A stretch of 64,000 nucleotides of DNA. Source: Puniceicoccales bacterium (lineage in GTDB: Bacteria; Verrucomicrobiota; Verrucomicrobiia; Opitutales; UBA953). The notes beneath the pieces were generated by a model. The model ran no database searches, was not told the DNA's origin, and saw nothing but the letters and a program-made list of their open reading frames with translations. Made by a program: the position numbers and the translations under genes. Where the stretch lies: assembly GCA_031256995.1 (NCBI GenBank), contig JAIRPL010000016.1, forward strand, positions 1 to 64,000. Reading direction: 5' to 3'. Each line of letters opens with the position of its first letter. The stretch's first letter is position 1. Positions 8,547 to 18,574 of the stretch are shown piece after piece.

Positions 8547-9539
8547 ATGGCGGACGTGATCCACTCGCTTGAAGACCTGCGAAAATGGGGGGAACCCGGC
8601 ACGCATCTGGCCGTTCTTGGCCATCCCATCGCGCACTCGCTCAGCCCCGTGATGCACAATGCCGCGCTGGCCGCCCTCGTCTCCCGTGGCGATCCACGGT
8701 TTGCCTCATGGCATTACCACAAATTTGACATCCAGCCGCGGGAGCTTCCGGAGGCATTGCGCCTTTTCCATGAACGGGGTTTCCGTGGCTTGAACCTCAC
8801 GCTCCCGCACAAGGTGCTGGCGCTGGAGCTTGCCATCGACATCTCGCCGTCGGGCGAGCGCGCCGGAGCCGTCAACACCCTTGTCGCCACCCCATCGGGC
8901 TGGGCTGGACACAACACCGATGGAGAGGGCTTCGCGCGCGCCTTGCTGGAGGAGCTTGGGATCCCATTGCGCGACGCGGACATTGTGCTTCTCGGCGCGG
9001 GTGGCGCGGCGCGCGCGGTTGCCAGCACGGCGCTGGCGGCCGGTTGCCGCAGTCTCCGGATTTTCAACCGTTCCGCCGGGCGCCTCGACGAGCTTGTCCG
9101 GCTGCTCACCCAAAGATTCCCTGAAAGCGCCGGGAAAATCCACGCCGCCCCTTGCGTCGGGGAGGCGTTTGTCCATGAACGCCCCGCCCTTGGTGTATCA
9201 ATCGAACCTTCCGGGGGTATTCCTGACGGCGCCATCGTTGTGAACAGCACCTCCCTGGGTTTGGGATCGGGTGATCCCTCCCCCTTTCCAAGAGAACTCT
9301 GGGGAGGCGTGCGCGCGGCATTTGACATCGTTTATGGCGCGGAAGAATCCCGGTTCCTGCGCGATGCCCGCGCGGCTGGCGTCCCGACGGCGAATGGCTT
9401 GCCCATGCTTTGCTGGCAGGGCGCGCTCGCGCTTGAGATCTGGACTGGCCATCCCGCCCCGGCGGACGTCATGGCGCGCGCCCTTTCCAAACAGGGTCAA
9501 AACTTCGCCGCGCGGCATGCCCCGGTTGGTGTCAATTAG
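8547..9539 (+). CDS. aroE: shikimate dehydrogenase
   Basis: NADP-dependent reduction of 3-dehydroshikimate to shikimate in aromatic amino acid synthesis. It has 330 residues from ATG 8547 (MADVIHSLED), preceded by a purine-rich GGGAAAGGGCGCAGG region; an upstream in-frame ATG at 8496 is possible. Substrate-site residues are seen in GHPIAHSLSP (25-34), NLTLPHK with the catalytic Lys (83-89) and NTDG (123-126, catalytic Asp). The nucleotide-binding loop GAGGAARA is at 150-157. It is longer than the usual 270-290, through insertions such as the stretch around residues 195-225. The frame is open far upstream through ftsY, but that part is antisense to ftsY and not coding. Confidence 0.93.
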   Translation: MADVIHSLEDLRKWGEPGTHLAVLGHPIAHSLSPVMHNAALAALVSRGDPRFASWHYHKFDIQPRELPEALRLFHERGFRGLNLTLPHKVLALELAIDISPSGERAGAVNTLVATPSGWAGHNTDGEGFARALLEELGIPLRDADIVLLGAGGAARAVASTALAAGCRSLRIFNRSAGRLDELVRLLTQRFPESAGKIHAAPCVGEAFVHERPALGVSIEPSGGIPDGAIVVNSTSLGLGSGDPSPFPRELWGGVRAAFDIVYGAEESRFLRDARAAGVPTANGLPMLCWQGALALEIWTGHPAPADVMARALSKQGQNFAARHAPVGVN

Positions 9540-9870
9540 GGTGAAAAATCATGGGACGCCCGGAGTGGAATCCGGCGGCGCCGTGGGATGACTCGCGGTG
9601 CCTTCCCTGACACAGGCTGCAGTGCGCTTGCGTTCGCCCAGGGTTCACCTTCCGTTCGCAGGCCAACGGGAAAAAGAAGGCGAAGGAGGGGCAGGAGGCG
9701 GGTTGCGCGTCTTGGCCCAGCTGGCTGGCGCGGGCGGTGGACTTGCCAGGTGCGCAGCTGGAAACAAGGAATGCCACAAGGGATGAAGCGCCCGGCCGCC
9801 TGGCTTTGGCGCATCCGGGCGCCCGGCGCTTCTTTCGGGCGCAACGGCCTGCCTTTGCGTCCAAACGCAA
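9540..9870. other. convergent intergenic stretch, aroE/sdhA
   Basis: This separates the 3' ends of aroE (+) and sdhA (-). Frames on both strands are Arg/Pro-rich chance frames. In particular, no iron-sulfur subunit (sdhB) is encoded here, although it would be expected next to sdhA. The only structured element seen is the hairpin at 9871-9908. Confidence 0.6.
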
Positions 9871-9908
9871 AAAAGCAGCATGTCGCGAAACAACATGCTG
9901 CCGTTTTT
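9871..9908. terminator. bidirectional terminator between aroE and sdhA
   Basis: GCAGCATGT (9875-9883) pairs with ACATGCTGC (9893-9901) around a 9-base loop. The stem is flanked by an A-run on the left and CGTTTTT on the right, so it has a T-run on either strand. It can end both aroE and sdhA transcripts. Confidence 0.75.
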
Positions 9909-9959
9909 GGGGGCATCGTTTCTTGAGGAAAACGAGACCGCCGTCCTTGTCCGTGCCTT

Positions 9960-11906
<1,947 letters not shown>

Positions 11907-11969
11907 GGTGATTCGTGGTGTGTGTTGGTGTGCAAATTTGCGGAGAAAGCCGGGAGGGGTGGGGCCGCA

Positions 11970-12866
11970 TCACCGGGCCGGGATGTCCACGATGGTGTTT
12001 TTTTCACAGCATGGTTTGGCATAGGGGGTGGCCACATCGGCCGCGCCGGGTGTGAAAATGGCCGAGCCGTTGGGGGAATGCCTGGCTTTGACGGCCATCG
12101 CGCATTTTGTCTGCGGAGCAAATTTTCCGGCGAGGACGGCGGTGGGGACCGCGGCGAGTCCGCCGAAGAGGATGACGCCGTAGGCGGCGGCAAGGAGCGT
12201 GAGCGGTTTGCGCCACTTCTCGTTGCGCAGGCCGAAAGTCTGAAAAAGGCTGGCGATTCCGTGGCTGAGGTGGAAGGCGACGAGGAGCATTGAGACGACG
12301 TAGAAGGCGCTGAAAACGGGGTTGCTGAAGCCGGCGACAACCATGTTGTAGCAGTCATTCACGACTTCCCCCTTGAAAAGCGGATAGTCAAACACGCCAA
12401 AGAGCTTGGCATGGATGTCCGTCGTCAACGTTGCGTGAAAGGCTCCCGTGCCAAGGCTGGCGGGGGCCTTGACCGTGTAGTGGAGGATGTGGAAAACGAT
12501 GAACGCAAACAGGACAAGCCCGGTGTAGGGCATGGTTTTCGCCGCAAAGGTCGCCGCGCGCGTGTTCTTGACGGCATAGGTCTCGGGGCGGGCGGCCCGA
12601 TTCTCGAGCGCGAGCGAAATGCCCGTCACGGCATGGACAAGCACGGCGAGAAGCATGACGCCGCGAAAGCCCCACAAGGCTGGTGGCGGGAGGTGCTGCA
12701 GGAAGTGCGCATACACATTGATATGCTCGGGAGACTGGAACATCTGGAGGTTTCCAATCATGTGGACAAGGGCGAAGGCGGCGAGGACAAGGCCGCTAAG
12801 CGCCATCAGGTACTTCTTTGCCAGCGAGGAAACGTGGCATTGGCATTTGTTACACGTGCAAGACAT
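11970..12866 (-). CDS. sdhC: succinate dehydrogenase cytochrome b subunit
   Basis: Membrane anchor of the dehydrogenase/fumarate reductase that carries heme and passes electrons to or from quinone. It has 298 residues with five or so membrane helices. It begins SSLAKKYLMALSGLVLAAFALVHMIGN and contains likely heme-ligand histidines in HMIGN, VHAVTG, FHILHY and FHLSHGIAS, as in the single-subunit diheme type. Odd features: the N-terminus starts MSCTCNKCQCHV, five cysteines or histidines before the first helix, and there is a C-terminal tail of about 45 residues with further cysteines (PYAKPCCEKN). Both are longer than the family core needs. Internal Met starts exist (MALSG), so the Cys-rich head depends on the chosen ATG at 12866. 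Confidence 0.88.
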   Translation of the reverse strand: MSCTCNKCQCHVSSLAKKYLMALSGLVLAAFALVHMIGNLQMFQSPEHINVYAHFLQHLPPPALWGFRGVMLLAVLVHAVTGISLALENRAARPETYAVKNTRAATFAAKTMPYTGLVLFAFIVFHILHYTVKAPASLGTGAFHATLTTDIHAKLFGVFDYPLFKGEVVNDCYNMVVAGFSNPVFSAFYVVSMLLVAFHLSHGIASLFQTFGLRNEKWRKPLTLLAAAYGVILFGGLAAVPTAVLAGKFAPQTKCAMAVKARHSPNGSAIFTPGAADVATPYAKPCCEKNTIVDIPAR

Positions 12867-12998
12867 GGGTGTTGTGGCAGTTGTGTGGATTGTAAATTGC
12901 GGGAAAAAGAAGGGCGGGAACGCTGTGGATACCTTGCCGGAAGGCGAGTGGAAAATAAGGACGGAAAAGGCGGGTCCGGACAGGGCGGGGTGGGGACG

Positions 12999-14390
12999 CT
13001 ATCCAGGCATTCCCGCGCGGCCGGAATCCCCTGCGAGATGCCGGCGGGCGAGAAAAGCCGCGCCGATGCTGGGAAAGATCGCAAGCAGGATAAGCAAGAA
13101 ATACATCTCGTAGCCTGCGGCCGCCGCCAGGGGGCCAACCCAGTAACCGGGGAGCAGGTTGCCCAAATAGGCGAGGCTGGCCGCCAGGGCATAATGGGCC
13201 GTGCGCCGGGGGCCGTCGCAAACACGCAGCATCACAAGCGCAAAAATCGTATACCCCATGCCGTAGCCGAATTTTTCAAGGGCCACGCAGAAACCAATCC
13301 ACCAGGGGCATTCGGGTTGCCAATGGGCAAGGGCGACAAAAGCGAGGTTTGGCAGGTGCATCACGCACACGAGGGGCCACACAGCCTGCCGCAGCCCCAG
13401 CCGCCCGGCGAACGCCCCGCCAAGCAAGCCTCCCACCACAAACGCCCCGGTGGACACGCCGTTGACATACCCAAGGGTGCCCACATCCAGCGCAAGCCCG
13501 CCATTTTCGCGCGGATCAAGCAGGAAGAAGCCGGACAGCCGCATGACGCAAACCTCGGGCAGGCGGAAAAAGAGGAGAAAAAACACGAAGGCGGGCAGCG
13601 CGCGTTTTCGTAAAAAATCAAGCCAGGTTTCGACATACCCGCGAAAAACGCCTGTCGCGGGCGTGGCCCCCTGATTGCCGGCGCCAGCGCGCGGGAGCAC
13701 ACGGCAATGCCACAAGGCGAGTCCGCCAAGCGCGAGCGCCGCGCCCGCAAACGACACGCCCCAGGCATTCCCTGGCGTCATCCCAAAATGCGTCGCCAGC
13801 ACGCCGACAAGGACGGGGAGGAGTGCCTGTGGAAAAATGGAACCCGCGCGATACGCCGCGTTGCGGACGCCGATGAAGCAAGCCTGGCGCGTCTCATCCA
13901 GGGTGTAATAGAAGCCATCCGCCACGACATCATGTGTCGCGGAGGCAAAGGCGCACATGGCAAGGGAAAGGGTGAAAACCCTGACGAACCACGGGGTTGA
14001 CTCCGCTCCCTGCGAAAACCAGGCCGCCGCGGCGATCCCGGCGCACGCGGCGCAAAGCATGGCTTGGCAGGCAAGGAGCCATTGGCGATGGGTGCCGTGG
14101 CGCACCGCCAGAAAAGGACTCCACAGAAATTTCAACGCCCACGGCAGCGCGGCGGTGGCGACGAGTCCGGTGGCGGTTTCCTTCCCGACGCCGTTCTGTT
14201 GGAGGAACAATGGGGCGACATTTTCGACGAGGCTGTTGGGCACCGCCTCGACCAGGTAAAGCATCGGCACCCACAACCATGGGGAAGGGGGGCTGGCGGT
14301 CGAGGGCGCGGCGGGGGAGGGGGGCATGGAAGGGAGGGCGGACAGGCGCCAGGCATGGACTCTCGCGGGGGGGCGGTGGCTGAAAAGCAT
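12999..14390 (-). CDS. AmpG-like major facilitator transporter
   Basis: Polytopic inner-membrane protein of the PAT/AmpG branch of the major facilitator superfamily, whose members import muropeptides or other compounds. It begins its first helix at PMLYLVEAVPNSLVENVAPL, typical of the group (LYFAQGIP-like), and has about 12 helices. Signature-like segments are WALKFLWSPFLAVRHG, CAFASATHDVVADGFYY (family pattern A.QDI..DG) and GYGMGYTIFALVMLR. The start is uncertain: a TTG at 14474 overlaps the upstream gene, ATG 14390 is given here, and ATG 14327 would remove a Pro/Ser-rich head with no membrane segment. A run of seven G lies between the last two candidates. The substrate is unknown; a role in cell-wall recycling is only inferred from the family. 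Confidence 0.75.
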   Translation of the reverse strand: MLFSHRPPARVHAWRLSALPSMPPSPAAPSTASPPSPWLWVPMLYLVEAVPNSLVENVAPLFLQQNGVGKETATGLVATAALPWALKFLWSPFLAVRHGTHRQWLLACQAMLCAACAGIAAAAWFSQGAESTPWFVRVFTLSLAMCAFASATHDVVADGFYYTLDETRQACFIGVRNAAYRAGSIFPQALLPVLVGVLATHFGMTPGNAWGVSFAGAALALGGLALWHCRVLPRAGAGNQGATPATGVFRGYVETWLDFLRKRALPAFVFFLLFFRLPEVCVMRLSGFFLLDPRENGGLALDVGTLGYVNGVSTGAFVVGGLLGGAFAGRLGLRQAVWPLVCVMHLPNLAFVALAHWQPECPWWIGFCVALEKFGYGMGYTIFALVMLRVCDGPRRTAHYALAASLAYLGNLLPGYWVGPLAAAAGYEMYFLLILLAIFPSIGAAFLARRHLAGDSGRAGMPG

Positions 14391-14457
14391 CTGGACATGC
14401 TCACCCGCCGGCTGGCGCCGTTTTGAGGGCGCCGCCTCCCCCGGAAGATCCCGTTCC

Positions 14458-15255
14458 TCAATTTTGCCCGGCAACCGAGGTGTCCGGCGAAGGCTGGACG
14501 CCGAGGGTCCGCGCGCCGTATTCGTCCACCGCCTTGAAGAGGTCGTGGAAGAAGGCGGTGACCGTGATGCTCAAGCCAAGCAATTCACTGTTGCTCAACT
14601 CAAGCTGGTCTCCCTCGCGAAACACGCGGCGCAGGTCCACCACGCGCACCTCGGGCTGCGCGCCGGCTTCCTTGGCTGGGGGGATGTTCTGCACCGTCTT
14701 AAACTCAAAGACCAGCTCGCCATCCTCGTTGACATCGTCCGCGGCGACAATCCCGTTGCGGGTCATGAGGACGCGGAAGGCGACAGCGATGGCAATGATG
14801 GCGTCCTCGGTGCCGCACATGATTGAGAAATCCTTTTCAAGACGCTCGAACTTGTCATTGAGCGCGGCCTGCTCAAACGCCTGCTGCGCCTCGCCCACGG
14901 CCTTGTTCGCGGCCTGCTCGTCGATCTTGAGGGCGGCCTGGTTTTTGATGAGCTGGCAAAGCAGATGGCAGCTGTTGAGGCAGGCGGAGGCCATGCTGGC
15001 GAGGTCGTTAAAGGTCTGCCGGACAAGCAGGTTGCGGGCATAACCCTGTGTTTGCGCAAAATTCTGGTGCAACTGCGGCACAGGCATCAGCTTCAACTGG
15101 CGTGAGATGGCGTCATAACGCTCGGCGTTGACCTGCGCGGCGGCCGCAAGGTTGTAAACGAGCAGGTCAAACTGGCGTTGAAGCGCGCCAAGGAAATTCT
15201 GGCTGATGGCCTGCAGGCTGATGGTCTGTTGTTGTGGGGAAGGTTCGTTCGACAT
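14458..15255 (-). CDS. conserved protein of unknown function, helical
   Basis: 265 residues from ATG 15255 (MSNEPSPQQQTISLQAISQN); an upstream TTG would add two residues. No signal peptide or membrane helix is seen. The composition is Gln/Ala/Leu-rich and suggests an all-helical soluble protein, with a long amphipathic stretch around residues 85-150 (KNQAALKIDEQAANKAVGEA and following). The C-terminal part has an acidic segment (DDVNEDGELVFEF). I do not recognise the family. It sits between a formyltransferase gene (78 bases upstream) and an AmpG-like transporter gene (downstream, very close) on the same strand. It may be cotranscribed with both, which gives no firm hint of its job. Confidence 0.7.
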   Translation of the reverse strand: MSNEPSPQQQTISLQAISQNFLGALQRQFDLLVYNLAAAAQVNAERYDAISRQLKLMPVPQLHQNFAQTQGYARNLLVRQTFNDLASMASACLNSCHLLCQLIKNQAALKIDEQAANKAVGEAQQAFEQAALNDKFERLEKDFSIMCGTEDAIIAIAVAFRVLMTRNGIVAADDVNEDGELVFEFKTVQNIPPAKEAGAQPEVRVVDLRRVFREGDQLELSNSELLGLSITVTAFFHDLFKAVDEYGARTLGVQPSPDTSVAGQN

Positions 15256-15332
15256 GTGCAAAAAAAGGCGGTGCTGTCCTTACGGGCGGCATGAAAGCGA
15301 AAACCCCCGCGCGCGCAAAAGCAAAAGCGGCG

Positions 15333-16217
15333 TCAATGGCGGCGCATCCTGAATTCGGCAAGGCGCTGGAGGCCGGGGTGCAGCTTGAAGTATTGGCGGG
15401 GGACGCCGGATGGGGTGGGGTCTGGCGGCTGGGGTTGGCGGGAAATCCGTCCGGAAAGCCAGTCGATCGCGGCAGTGGCGAGTTCGCGGCACATGGGCAC
15501 CTCAAAGCGCCCTCGCAGTGTGTCGCGACCTTCGCCGGGTGCGGGTTCCATGTGGCGCACGGCGAGGATGTCCCCCGTGTCCACGCCTTTGTCCATGAAG
15601 TGAACCGTCATGCCCACGTGTTCCGTTTTCCCCTCAAGAAAAGGCCATTCCACGACATCCATGCCGCGATAATGGGGAAGAATGCCCATGTGGCAGTTGA
15701 GCACGCCATCGCCGGAAAGGGCAAGCACCTCGGCACGGACCAGGCCGCCGCCAGTGAAGACAACAAGGCGTGGGCGCGCCTCTCGCAGAACGCGGACGGA
15801 GGCGGCGTCGTTCAAGTCGCCGCAATAGATGACGGGGATCCCATGAAGGCGCTGGAGATCATCCACCGTGCGCGCGCGCGTCCCCATTTCGTCAAGAAAC
15901 TGCGGGAGGGTCTGGTAAGGCGCGCTGGAAGGATAGGCGAGGCGTCGCAAAAGCAGTTTCCTCCATATTTTGCGCAACAGACGGGTGCCATCACGCGTGA
16001 ATTCCTTCGCAAGGCGCGAGGGATTGAGCAGGCGGCGCACGACGACTGCCGCGATGGAAACGCCGCCCCGCCGCAGAAGCTCGGCAACCCCGATCGTGTA
16101 AAGGCCGTGCCGGCTTGGGGAAAAAAGGACGACAGGGCCGCCTGGGGCGGGCTGCCGCCATGTGTCCGGACCAGCCGCGTCCTTCTGTGCCGGAAACGTT
16201 GGGGAATCGCCGTCCAT
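15333..16217 (-). CDS. formyltransferase-family protein
   Basis: 294 residues with a formyl-transferase domain (10-formyltetrahydrofolate-dependent; relatives are Fmt, PurN, ArnA and sugar N-formyltransferases). Catalytic elements are visible: LNCHMGILPHYRGMD (Asn174 and His176 of the NxH-G-LP motif) and DKGVDTGDI (Asp214). The first 30 residues are a Pro-rich head before VVLFSPSRHGLYTIGVAELL. It lacks the C-terminal tRNA-binding domain of Fmt, and an initiator-tRNA role is unlikely. The start codon overlaps the stop of the PIG-L deacetylase gene by one base (TGATG), so the two are translationally coupled. A deacetylase followed by an N-formyltransferase suggests removal of an N-acetyl group and formylation of the freed amine on a sugar. 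That is inference. Confidence 0.82.
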   Translation of the reverse strand: MDGDSPTFPAQKDAAGPDTWRQPAPGGPVVLFSPSRHGLYTIGVAELLRRGGVSIAAVVVRRLLNPSRLAKEFTRDGTRLLRKIWRKLLLRRLAYPSSAPYQTLPQFLDEMGTRARTVDDLQRLHGIPVIYCGDLNDAASVRVLREARPRLVVFTGGGLVRAEVLALSGDGVLNCHMGILPHYRGMDVVEWPFLEGKTEHVGMTVHFMDKGVDTGDILAVRHMEPAPGEGRDTLRGRFEVPMCRELATAAIDWLSGRISRQPQPPDPTPSGVPRQYFKLHPGLQRLAEFRMRRH

Positions 16218-17077
16218 CAGGAAAGTTTTGCAAGGCGCGCCTTGATGTCCCCGGCAAGGCGTTGGACAAAGTCGAGCGTGTACTCGGTGACATCAAGAGT
16301 CTCATCCTGCACGAGCGGGGTGAGGTCCATCGCCCATTGAAGGTGGGTTGCCTTGTCAGAGGAGTGGGAGTCAAAGAAGGTCGCATTTGCCATGCGGCGG
16401 CCGATCACGGCGAGGTCATATCGCTTGCCCCCAGTGATTTGGGAATCAAACACGCCGTTGAGGGCCGCCTGCAGATTGGCGAACGCGCTGACGTCGTGAA
16501 CCTGCTTGTCCGAATCGCACAGCCAGTCAAGGCCGCGCCAGACTTCGCAGCCGTAGACTTTGCCGGGGCGGTCTTCCGGCGGAAGGCGCCGCAGGGCGTC
16601 GAGGGCGCGCAGAAAGGAGGCGATGTGCGTGTCATGCTTGTCGGCAGGATTGTGCAAATAGACGACCTCCGGCCTCGCGATTTTCAAAATGGCATGAATA
16701 TCGTCCGACACCGATGTCACGCCCGGGTTTTTGGCTTGGGCGCTGGTATAGCCGAGCTGGAGCATGGCGGCATAGTCGCCGACACAGGCGGCCTTTCGCT
16801 GCTCGCCGGGGCGGACAGCCGCCATTTCGGCATCGCTGTAACTGGCATAGATTCCCGTGCGCGAACTGCCGGCGCCATCCGTCACGACGACTCCGCTGAA
16901 CCACTTGTCCCGTCTTCCAAAGCACGCGAGGATGCCGTGGACCGCCATGAATTCGAGGTCATCTTGATGCGCGCAAATGCCCAAGTGTGTCGTCCGGGAA
17001 AGCGCGTCGGGGAATGCCATCCCGTCCGGCGCAAAAACATCCGCATTGGAATTTGTGAGTTTGAACAAAGAGGCCAT
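16217..17077 (-). CDS. PIG-L/LmbE-family deacetylase
   Basis: 286 residues. The metal-site motif AHQDDLEF (36-43) is the family's AHPDDE-like motif, and HNPADKHDTHIAS supplies the third metal ligand (near residue 143). Family members are zinc hydrolases that remove N-acetyl groups from GlcNAc-containing substrates (GlcNAc-PI, mycothiol or bacillithiol precursors, antibiotics). No signal peptide is seen, so the enzyme is cytoplasmic. The motif has Gln in place of the usual Pro and Leu-Glu instead of Glu, variation also known in the family. It is followed with a one-base overlap by the formyltransferase gene. The substrate is unknown. Confidence 0.85.
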   Translation of the reverse strand: MASLFKLTNSNADVFAPDGMAFPDALSRTTHLGICAHQDDLEFMAVHGILACFGRRDKWFSGVVVTDGAGSSRTGIYASYSDAEMAAVRPGEQRKAACVGDYAAMLQLGYTSAQAKNPGVTSVSDDIHAILKIARPEVVYLHNPADKHDTHIASFLRALDALRRLPPEDRPGKVYGCEVWRGLDWLCDSDKQVHDVSAFANLQAALNGVFDSQITGGKRYDLAVIGRRMANATFFDSHSSDKATHLQWAMDLTPLVQDETLDVTEYTLDFVQRLAGDIKARLAKLS

Positions 17078-17270
17078 GCGCGAAACCTATCCCATCCATC
17101 AAGGCAGGCAAGGGATAAGGTGGCTGCGGAAGGGGGATGGGATGCAATGTAAGTTGCGATGTCACCAATGGGTTAGGAGTGGCCCTTGCCTGCCGGCGAA
17201 CATTTTCCCCCGCGTTTCCGCGAATCAACGTTTTCGAGCCGGCCTGTCGTCTTGCATGGAGGACATGCCG

Positions 17271-18452
17271 TTAGTTTTCCAACGCCATGCGCAGGGCCTG
17301 GGAGAGGGCGGGGGAGGGGAGGAGGAAGGAGTCGTGCCCGGTGTCCGTGTCGATGATGGTGGCGGTGTGGGGTTTTCCTGTGGTGCGCAGGGCGTCGAGC
17401 AGCGGGGCGTTGCAGCTCGGCGGGTAGAGCCAGTCGGAGCTGAAACCGATGAGGTGGATGGTGGAGCGAACGCGGTCAAAAACTTCCTCAAGCGGCCGGC
17501 CTTCGGAGAGGTCGAAACGGTCTGTGGCCTTGGTTATGTGGAGGTATGCGTTGGCGTCGAACCGATCCGGAAAGATGCTTCCTTGGTAATTCAGGTAACT
17601 TTCCACCTCGTATTGGATTGGAAACGGGGCACGCCCGGGGAGCAGGGTGCGTGGCGGGGGACTGTGGGGCGGGCGTTCGCGGCGCGCAAATTTCCTCTCC
17701 AGATTCGCGCGTGAGAGGTAGGTGATGTGGCCAAGCATCCTGGCGATGGCCAGCCCGGTGCGCGGGCCGGCATCGGCGGCGTAATGTCCATCGCGCCATT
17801 CGGGGTCGGAGAGTATGGCGTTCCGGGCGATTTCGTTGAATGCGATGGCTTGCGCGTCGAGTCGGTAGGAGCAGGCGATGGCGAGCACGCGCTCGCTTTC
17901 CCCAGGGAAATCCACGGCCCAGAGAAGGGCCTGCATCCCCCCCATCGAGCCTCCGGCGACAGAGTGGAGGTGGTGGATGCCGAGTGAGTGGATGAGGGCG
18001 CGCTGGGCGCGAACCATGTCGCGCAGGGTGATTTGCGGGAAATCCACGCCCCAGGCACGGCCAGTGGCCGGGTTGATGGAGGCCGGGCCGGTGCTTCCCT
18101 GGCAGCCGCCGAGGCAATTGACGGCGATGACAAACCAGCGGTTGGTGTCGAACGGGCGTCCCGGGCCGATGAATGGGTCCCACCACCCCGGTTTGCGGTC
18201 AGTGTGAAAGTGGCGCCCCGCCGCGTGATGGTCGCCGCTTAGGGGGTGGCAGAGCAGGATGGCGTTGGAGGCGTCGGAGTTGAGCGTGCCGTAGGTTTCG
18301 TAACGGAGCGTGAGTTGTTCGAGGATGCCGCCAAGCTCAAGCGGGAATGGAGCGGGGTGGTGGTAATCACGCGGGGTCACGATGCCAACACCGCCGTCCT
18401 CGTTTGCTCTTGTGGCACCGCCGGCAGGGCCGGCATGGACGTTCCCAGTCAT
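17271..18452 (-). CDS. metX: homoserine O-acyltransferase
   Basis: Alpha/beta-hydrolase-fold enzyme that acylates homoserine in methionine synthesis. It has 393 residues. The first conserved block is LCHPLSGDHHAAG, the oxyanion/substrate block is NCLGGCQGSTGPASINP, the nucleophile elbow is GGSMGGMQ with Ser169, and the C-terminal IDTDTGHDSFLL holds the catalytic His. An Asp is expected in the SSDWLYPP region. Whether acetyl-CoA or succinyl-CoA is used cannot be told reliably from sequence by eye. It lies 122 bases after plsX on the same strand. I looked upstream for a SAM-responsive riboswitch and did not recognise one. Confidence 0.92.
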   Translation of the reverse strand: MTGNVHAGPAGGATRANEDGGVGIVTPRDYHHPAPFPLELGGILEQLTLRYETYGTLNSDASNAILLCHPLSGDHHAAGRHFHTDRKPGWWDPFIGPGRPFDTNRWFVIAVNCLGGCQGSTGPASINPATGRAWGVDFPQITLRDMVRAQRALIHSLGIHHLHSVAGGSMGGMQALLWAVDFPGESERVLAIACSYRLDAQAIAFNEIARNAILSDPEWRDGHYAADAGPRTGLAIARMLGHITYLSRANLERKFARRERPPHSPPPRTLLPGRAPFPIQYEVESYLNYQGSIFPDRFDANAYLHITKATDRFDLSEGRPLEEVFDRVRSTIHLIGFSSDWLYPPSCNAPLLDALRTTGKPHTATIIDTDTGHDSFLLPSPALSQALRMALEN

Positions 18453-18574
18453 AAGCGGGTTGGATGATTTGCTCGGGGTGTTTGGGTTGCTACGGCGCCA
18501 TGCGTGCGGTCTGCATGTTGTGGCGGATGAAAAATTGGCTTCTGCCGTGGCAATGGGATCCTTGGGACGCCGCC

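Noticed and set aside
18453-18574. Possible SAM riboswitch upstream of metX
   Set aside because: Neither the SAM-I core nor shorter SAM/SAH riboswitch patterns could be traced; the gap is also too short for most of them plus a terminator.
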